NCBI GenBank assembly: GCA_037179515.1
Contig: JAXCGZ010009490.1
Span: forward strand, 16,001 to 80,000
Source: Halocaridina rubra
Lineage: Eukaryota; Arthropoda; Malacostraca; Decapoda; Atyidae
Reading direction: 5' to 3'
Length of the DNA: 64,000 nt
How positions within the stretch are numbered: the first letter of the stretch is position 1; each line of letters opens with the position of its first letter. The notes below the pieces were generated by a model. That model made no database searches and was not told the origin of the DNA. It was given only the letters and a program-made list of their open reading frames with translations. Both the position numbers and the translations under genes were made by a program. Below are positions 58,700-64,000 of this stretch, piece by piece.

Positions 58700-59455
58700 G
58701 ACACCTCATCAATATAATCTTCTCTGACTCTCAACACTTTTTCAAATTAAAATCGCAAACATTATCTACTCTTACGACTTTTGGTTGACGTATGTTTTTT
58801 GTCTCATTGAACAAGCAACTGGTGTGCTGTGATAATGGTAGGGTAATACAATATTACTCGAGTAAAGAATATGAAAAACTCCAAATGATGCTGTAGAGGC
58901 AAAGCTACTAATAATGCTGTACTAATTTTGTTTTCGTAGTTTTTCGTGATATTTAATGGGTGTATGTATCTGACTGGTGTAATCAAAATAACTGATTGGG
59001 CTGAAAGTGATTTTGGTGATAATTGTAGTGCTATCTTTTTTTTGTATATTTTGTCCTGTACACTGATACACAATTATCTCCTACATTTTATATTCTAAAT
59101 TTCAGTCTTTGCTTTCATTTTATACTCAGGACCCCAGATTTTGCTTTCTTTTTGTACAATGGAAAACATTTTTGCTTTTTGTATCTTTTTTCACCCTCAC
59201 AGGATTCATATTTTACTGTTCAGTAAAATATTTGAAGGTATTACAAATAAATGGAAATACAGACCCAAATACTTTGTTGAGATTGATGTTAAACTGTCTG
59301 TTCAAATGTTTGTTTTGTAATTGCTTAATCATATCTTTTCTAAAATGCTGTCAGTTTATTCATTCTCCTAACCATAATTGGCACATATTTATGCAATGGC
59401 TGCTATATCCCTTGTTAGGGGAGTGGCTGATTCAAAACATATTCACATAAAACTA
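58700..59455 (+). other. 3' flank of the oxidoreductase gene
   Basis: Probable 3' UTR followed by intergenic sequence. An AATAAA occurs near 59248. An ORF at 59109-59450 is not supported by any family resemblance. Confidence 0.35.
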
Positions 59456-59459
59456 AAGC

Positions 59460-59590
59460 ACCTCGATCGTTCCTCTTAGCTCCTTGGGGATAAAGGGGTA
59501 CAACAGTTACCTCTCCAACACCTTGCTTAAGTTCTGTGCAAGGTAAGTGGGCAAGGATCTTCCGCAGTTAAGCCCAACAGTCACAACTGG
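59460..59590 (-). mobile_element. SINE-D copy
   Basis: Reverse complement has CACTTACCTTGCACAGAAC, CCTTTATCCCCAAGGAGC and AGAGGAACGATCGAGGTG. Confidence 0.5.
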
Positions 59591-60135
59591 TTTATTCCCA
59601 CCGTTTCATTACATGTTGACCCCTCCAAACCCTCCCATCCCAGTTTACTTGTGCTGTCAAGTATGAGGACAGAAATGTGTGACTGGTAGATATGTACTGT
59701 AAGGCAGAGCTTGACAAGTCATGTATACTTACATTGGTGTAAAAGCTTTTTCAGATTACCATAAATTGTAGAGTTATGGTTCTTCCCTTCTCAATTCTTC
59801 ACAATCCGTTAAGAACCTTCATAGGTCTAAAAAATGAAAAAAGTGAGGAGTCTTATGTGTTCCCCCCCCTTTTTTTTAAAGTTGATCCATTTCAAAGCTG
59901 ACTTGCTCTTAAAGGGCAAAAGAATGTAGGTATATGGTACTATGTTTATGAATATTCGTATGAATAAGCAAATGTACATAAACATATCAGGCATAAACAA
60001 AATGAATGTAATATCAAGCATGAGCAAAATTTGAATTAAATAAAAATAACTTGTTCATTATATCCATCACTAATTTCAACCTTATGCAAATGTTAGGTTC
60101 TGTTTGACAAGTCTAAAGTCTTCCTTTGCCTTATA
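59591..60135. other. Intergenic, nothing recognised
   Basis: AT-rich, no gene or repeat that I can support. Confidence 0.4.
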
Positions 60136-60138
60136 CTC

Positions 60139-60445
60139 ACATAATCTCCCCTACTCACAAACAATCGAGTTATGAACATTTACAGATACGAACAAAACCT
60201 ACCCAATATCTATCCATGCATTACTGTATTTTATTATTACATTATTATTACTGTAATAGAATTCATTAATCCTCTATATCCTATGTTTTATTTAGTTGTT
60301 TAGTGTCATTAGCCTAAGTACTGTACAGTACTGCTTATGTATTACTGTACAGTACTTTTTTTTATTACCTAAGCACTACTTACGACGAGTCTAATTACTA
60401 AGGAACTTCTTGAACCTAATTCGTTTGTAATACGGGGAGTGTCTG
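60139..60445. mobile_element. MITE-1 copy
   Basis: AATCTCCCCTACTCACAAAC at the left and a GGGGAGTGTCTG right end, with TA after the right end. Confidence 0.72.
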
Positions 60446-60634
60446 TATTGATGAACTCTCTTTCTCATAGGAAATTCATTTGAGAGAGTCCATTTATTTT
60501 CAGAAGCATGCTAAATTTTTATTTTCCAATCTTTGCATGCACTTATATTTTCTTGCCTAATCATCTGCCCTAAATATCATCTTACTTCATAATTAAACAG
60601 CCTTGCCTACACCAAAACAGATAAATTAATATAT

Positions 60635-60812
60635 ACAGAAGCTTCCCTACTCACGAACAACTGAGTTACAAACTCTCACAGATATGAAAATAAACTTGCC
60701 CAGTATCTACGCTTGTATTATGTATGTATTACTGTACTGTATTATTACATTATTATTATTGTATTAAAATTAAATAATTCTGCATCCATCATGTTTTATG
60801 TAGTAGTTAAGA
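60635..60812. mobile_element. MITE-1 left-end fragment
   Basis: CAGAAGCTTCCCTACTCACG at the left end; the right half is missing where the transposase region begins. Confidence 0.65.
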
Positions 60813-60872
60813 AGCATCAGAGAGGACTGTAATTATTATGCAGAATTTGAATTATGCCAGCCTTTTTAGAAC

Positions 60873-61739
60873 CTATCCTCGGGTTATTTTGAGAGTAGAC
60901 TGTATATCTTTCCACTTACTAAAAATATCTTTAAATTCTTCACTGGACACCTTTACCCTATCATCTCCCTCCTCTGCTGACTGCTCCTCTTGGAGAATCT
61001 TCACCTGTTCACGTTGCGACTCAATTAATTCATCTCTGGTAAGTTCTACTTTGTGGTTCTCCACATCCTCCTCATTGACCTCCAAGCCCAAACTTTTACC
61101 CTTTTTCACAATTTCACTAACAATTTTGATAGCTAACTCTCGCTTGAAACCCTCGAAGTCTCTATCAGTCACACAACCTGGCCAAAGTTTCCTCCAGGCA
61201 GAGTTCACTGTGCAATATGAGACCTCCTTCCATGCTTTGTCGATGAGGCCAATGCAGTGGAGGATATTGAAGTGGTCTTTCCAGAAATCACAAAGGGTCA
61301 AATCTGTGTTATTGGTGACCTGGTAACACCTGGCAAAAAGACCCTTCGTATACAACTTTTTAAAATTAGAAATTACTTGCTGGTCCATGGGCTGGAGGAG
61401 AGGAGTGGTGTTGGGAGGCAGAAATTTTACTTTATTAAAGTCATACTGTAGAGCAAGGTCTTCCTCCACATCTGGAGGATGGGCTGGAGCATTATCCATT
61501 ATGAGGAGACACTCAAGAGGCAAACCATTTTCCTCAGGATATTTCTTCACTGCTGGCGCAAACACTTCAATCAGCCACTCCAGGAATAAAATCCGAGTGA
61601 CACAAGCCTTTGGATTTGACCTCCACATTACCAAAAGGCTAGCCTTCAACATGTTATTGCGCTTAAAAACACGCGGATTTTCTGAGTGGTAAACTAAAAG
61701 ACGCTTGATATTACAGTCCCTACTAGCATTAGCGCACAA
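60873..61739 (-). pseudogene. Tigger/pogo-type DDE transposase, N-terminus missing
   Basis: A 288-codon open frame on the - strand. It contains CLLIMDNAPAHPPD (catalytic Asp region), LPPNTTPLLQPMDQQVISNF (a strong signature of Tigger/jerky-type DDE domains, with the third acidic residue in its MDQ motif) and a C-terminal acidic, Lys/Glu-rich region. Normal family proteins have a CENP-B-type helix-turn-helix first, absent here: beyond 61739 some related sequence may reach about 61780, then repeat R1 begins. The family cuts and pastes DNA at TA sites; this truncated copy should be inactive unless the frame has been taken over by the host. Confidence 0.85.
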
Positions 61740-61784
61740 TTTGATGATGGCAAGGATCCTGCGATTACCACTGTGGAGTGGGGA

Positions 61785-63195
61785 GGTTGGGAAATTTTTG
61801 TGTTTTGCTTAGGGGACTCAAAGTACTGAACTCTGTTAAGATCTCACAAACAGACAGGATAGACATTACTGTACTTGAACACCCCACCCGGACTACCACT
61901 GCTCAGTTAAATGAAATTCAGAATTTAACTTTCTTTTAATTTTGGAAATGCAATGACACATTAAAAAACTGAATTAATATTTGGAGCTGGAACAAATTTA
62001 AAATTTAAATATATGGAATGCTGCCTCGAATCCCGGAGGTGGTGAACATGATTTCGATTCCCGGCACCACAGATGGATGCCAAGACTTTGGCCTCAACTC
62101 GACGATCACCTCTGTCACACAGGCAGAGTAGAATAAAGGACACATCAATTGTAGACACAGAAACGACACACCGTTAATAATTGGAAATCTGAAAGCACGA
62201 GCACACAAATAATGAGTTTCCAATATTATTCTACTGGATGAAAATATATTGGTTAGTCACAGCTAACCAAATATATTTATGTTACCGTAAAAGCATACAA
62301 AACCATTAATTATTTGCTGGCATTAGAGGAAAACAATTTATTCACAATAATGAAGAATAAGCAAGACAACTACAGTATGTATTCCTTAAATTGTGGGCAA
62401 CCACAAAGGTTGCAATGTTTATTAATTATTTGCATCCTATATGGTAAAACACTCTATTTACCATAAAGGAAGATTCTACGAGACAAATACAGTATTCCTT
62501 CAATTGAGGTTATCAAGAACTATCTGCAGTGAAAAAGAGACAAAACCACCTTTTTTAAGTATTTGCAAATTATAACTCAAAACACTTTATGCTCAATATA
62601 TGAAGAATCAGCAAGATGCATACAGTATGTATTCATTAAATTGTGGTTAACAAGAAACATTTGCAAAGCCAACAGGGTAAAATTACTTTTAATTATTTGC
62701 AGTTCATAGCATAAAACACTTTCGTTAAATGATTAATTACTTGCAGTTTATATAGTAAATATTTTTATTCACAAGTTTTTGATGTAAAACACTTTATTCA
62801 TGACGATAGAAAGGGGTGAAATGAAATTAGAATGCGTTAGGAAAAGGGGTAGATTTTTATGTGGTCATAACCAGTCTTCTTCTGATGTGATTTTTGTTTG
62901 GCACATTTAACGAAAGAAATTTCTTATCAATGTATATCGGAGGTAATTTCCAGGTCAAGGAATTAAGTTTGGCAATTGAGATTCCAGTTAAGAAATCTAC
63001 AAAAGTTCATTTAGTATTGTAATGGAAGCTGAGTAAATTTTCGTTGGATTTGGCCAGTAACGAATTTAACCAGTTTCTTGAATTTACAACTTGCTTGACC
63101 AACGAGCTTTACCATACACTATCCCTCATCTTGTTTGTGCCAGATGAATTCCTGTGACGACGCCAAGTAAGAAAGATATGAAATAAGCTTTTACA
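61785..63195. repeat. ~1.4-kb dispersed repeat R1, copy 2
   Basis: Collinear with 21937-23330. The tRNA-3'-end-like element reads GATTTCGATTCCCGGCACCA (62051-62070), a closer tRNA match than in copy 1. As in copy 1, it borders a Tigger fragment on its left. Confidence 0.78.
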
Positions 63196-63204
63196 ACACC
63201 TTTT

Positions 63205-63880
63205 GGGAGAATTGAGTTTGTCCACTCAGATATAATTGGCCCTCTTCCTCCAAGTAAGATTACAGACAAGCTTTTACAGCACCAGAACAGTACGTTCTTG
63301 CCTGTATAGATAGAACTACAACGTGGTTACAAGCTCTACCAGTCCCTGATATGTCTGCTGCAACTGCAGATTTTGCTTTCAATAATGGTTGGATTTCTCG
63401 TTTCGGAGTGCCCTTGTATGTTATTACAGATAGAGGTCCACAATTTGAATCCTCTTTATTTCAGCAGCTTTCCTCTATTATTGAATTTCATATATTACGG
63501 ACAACTTCATATCACCCCCAATCTAATGGTATGATTGCAAGAACACATCGTATCTTAAAAGTATCTCTGATGGCCAGTAAAGATGATTGGCTTGTTTCCT
63601 TGCCAATAGTGCTTTTGGTATTGAGATGTATTCCTACAGAGGCTGGAGTTTCCCCTTTAATTTGGTAACTGGCAGTATGCTACTTAGTTCCAAACTTATG
63701 ATATCTTCCCAAGAAGATAGTTTGAGCCAACAAAAAGAAATTATATCAGAATTTGTGAGGAGATTGCGAGAATTAGATTTTTCTGAATGTTCATCTGGTT
63801 ACCATCATGCATGTTCTTGCAAACCATATGCTCCTAAGGGTCTTGAGTCTTGCTCACATATTTGGGTTAGAGTGGATTGA
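63205..63880 (+). pseudogene. Ty3/gypsy-type integrase fragment
   Basis: In order: EFVHSDIIGPLPPSK (first catalytic Asp), a frame slip, CIDRTTTWLQALPV, then an open frame 63351-63668 with VITDRGPQFESS (second Asp) and SYHPQSNGMIARTHR. The third catalytic residue, Glu in NGMxER, is Ala here, so strand transfer should be lost. A stop at 63666 and a shift to another frame follow. Sequence past 63880 (about 120 bases) continues the same type of region without an open frame I can follow. Confidence 0.78.
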
Positions 63881-64000
63881 GTCCGTGGCTCATTAGAGGC
63901 GTCATCCTGTGATCCACTTGAGGTTGTTAAGTATAGTGATAAATATTTCATTTTAGGACAGATTTCAGGAGATTTAACCACTGTTTCTGTAGACAGGCTG

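Noticed and set aside
60838..61326. 162-codon ORF on the + strand
   Set aside because: Antisense of the Tigger-type transposase frame, which has the recognisable motifs.

Overview
The window looks like repeat-rich nuclear DNA from an arthropod, most likely a decapod crustacean. This is inferred from very long (TA)n, (GA)n and (AAT)n microsatellites, an interstitial (CCTAA)n tract matching the arthropod telomere repeat, split genes with GT-AG introns, and dense LINE/SINE/MITE content. No prokaryotic operon, CRISPR array or intact RNA gene is visible.

Three host genes can be reconstructed exon by exon, all on the + strand. Two are tandem paralogues of the dual-specificity phosphatase DUSP12 (Yvh1 family): copy A at 10335-20071 (8 coding exons, 321 codons) and copy B at 31143-41259 (8 exons found, initiator exon not found). 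Intron positions and phases are the same in both, and in both the catalytic Cys codon is split by a phase-2 intron. The third gene, 46045-58699, has 11 coding exons (430 codons) and encodes a Gfo/Idh/MocA-type NAD(P)-dependent oxidoreductase. One of its introns appears to be of the GC-AG type.

The rest is mobile DNA and simple repeats. 0-3 kb: decayed Ty3/gypsy gag (- strand), TA tracts and a 27-bp minisatellite. 3-5.7 kb: a decayed CR1/jockey-group LINE. 8.2-10.0 kb and 14.7-16.5 kb: two TIR-bounded DNA elements carrying ~180-bp internal repeats. 20.6-30.8 kb, between the two DUSP12 copies: LINE fragments, a Tigger-like 5' end, a ~1.4-kb repeat and two further LINE copies. The introns of all three genes hold many copies of a tRNA-derived SINE. 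60.8-61.8 kb: a Tigger/pogo-type DDE transposase body (- strand). 61.8-63.2 kb: a second copy of the ~1.4-kb repeat. 63.2-64 kb: a Ty3/gypsy integrase fragment.

Both phosphatase copies keep the residues expected for catalysis and zinc binding, so both could be functional. Nothing in the sequence ties the oxidoreductase to them functionally.
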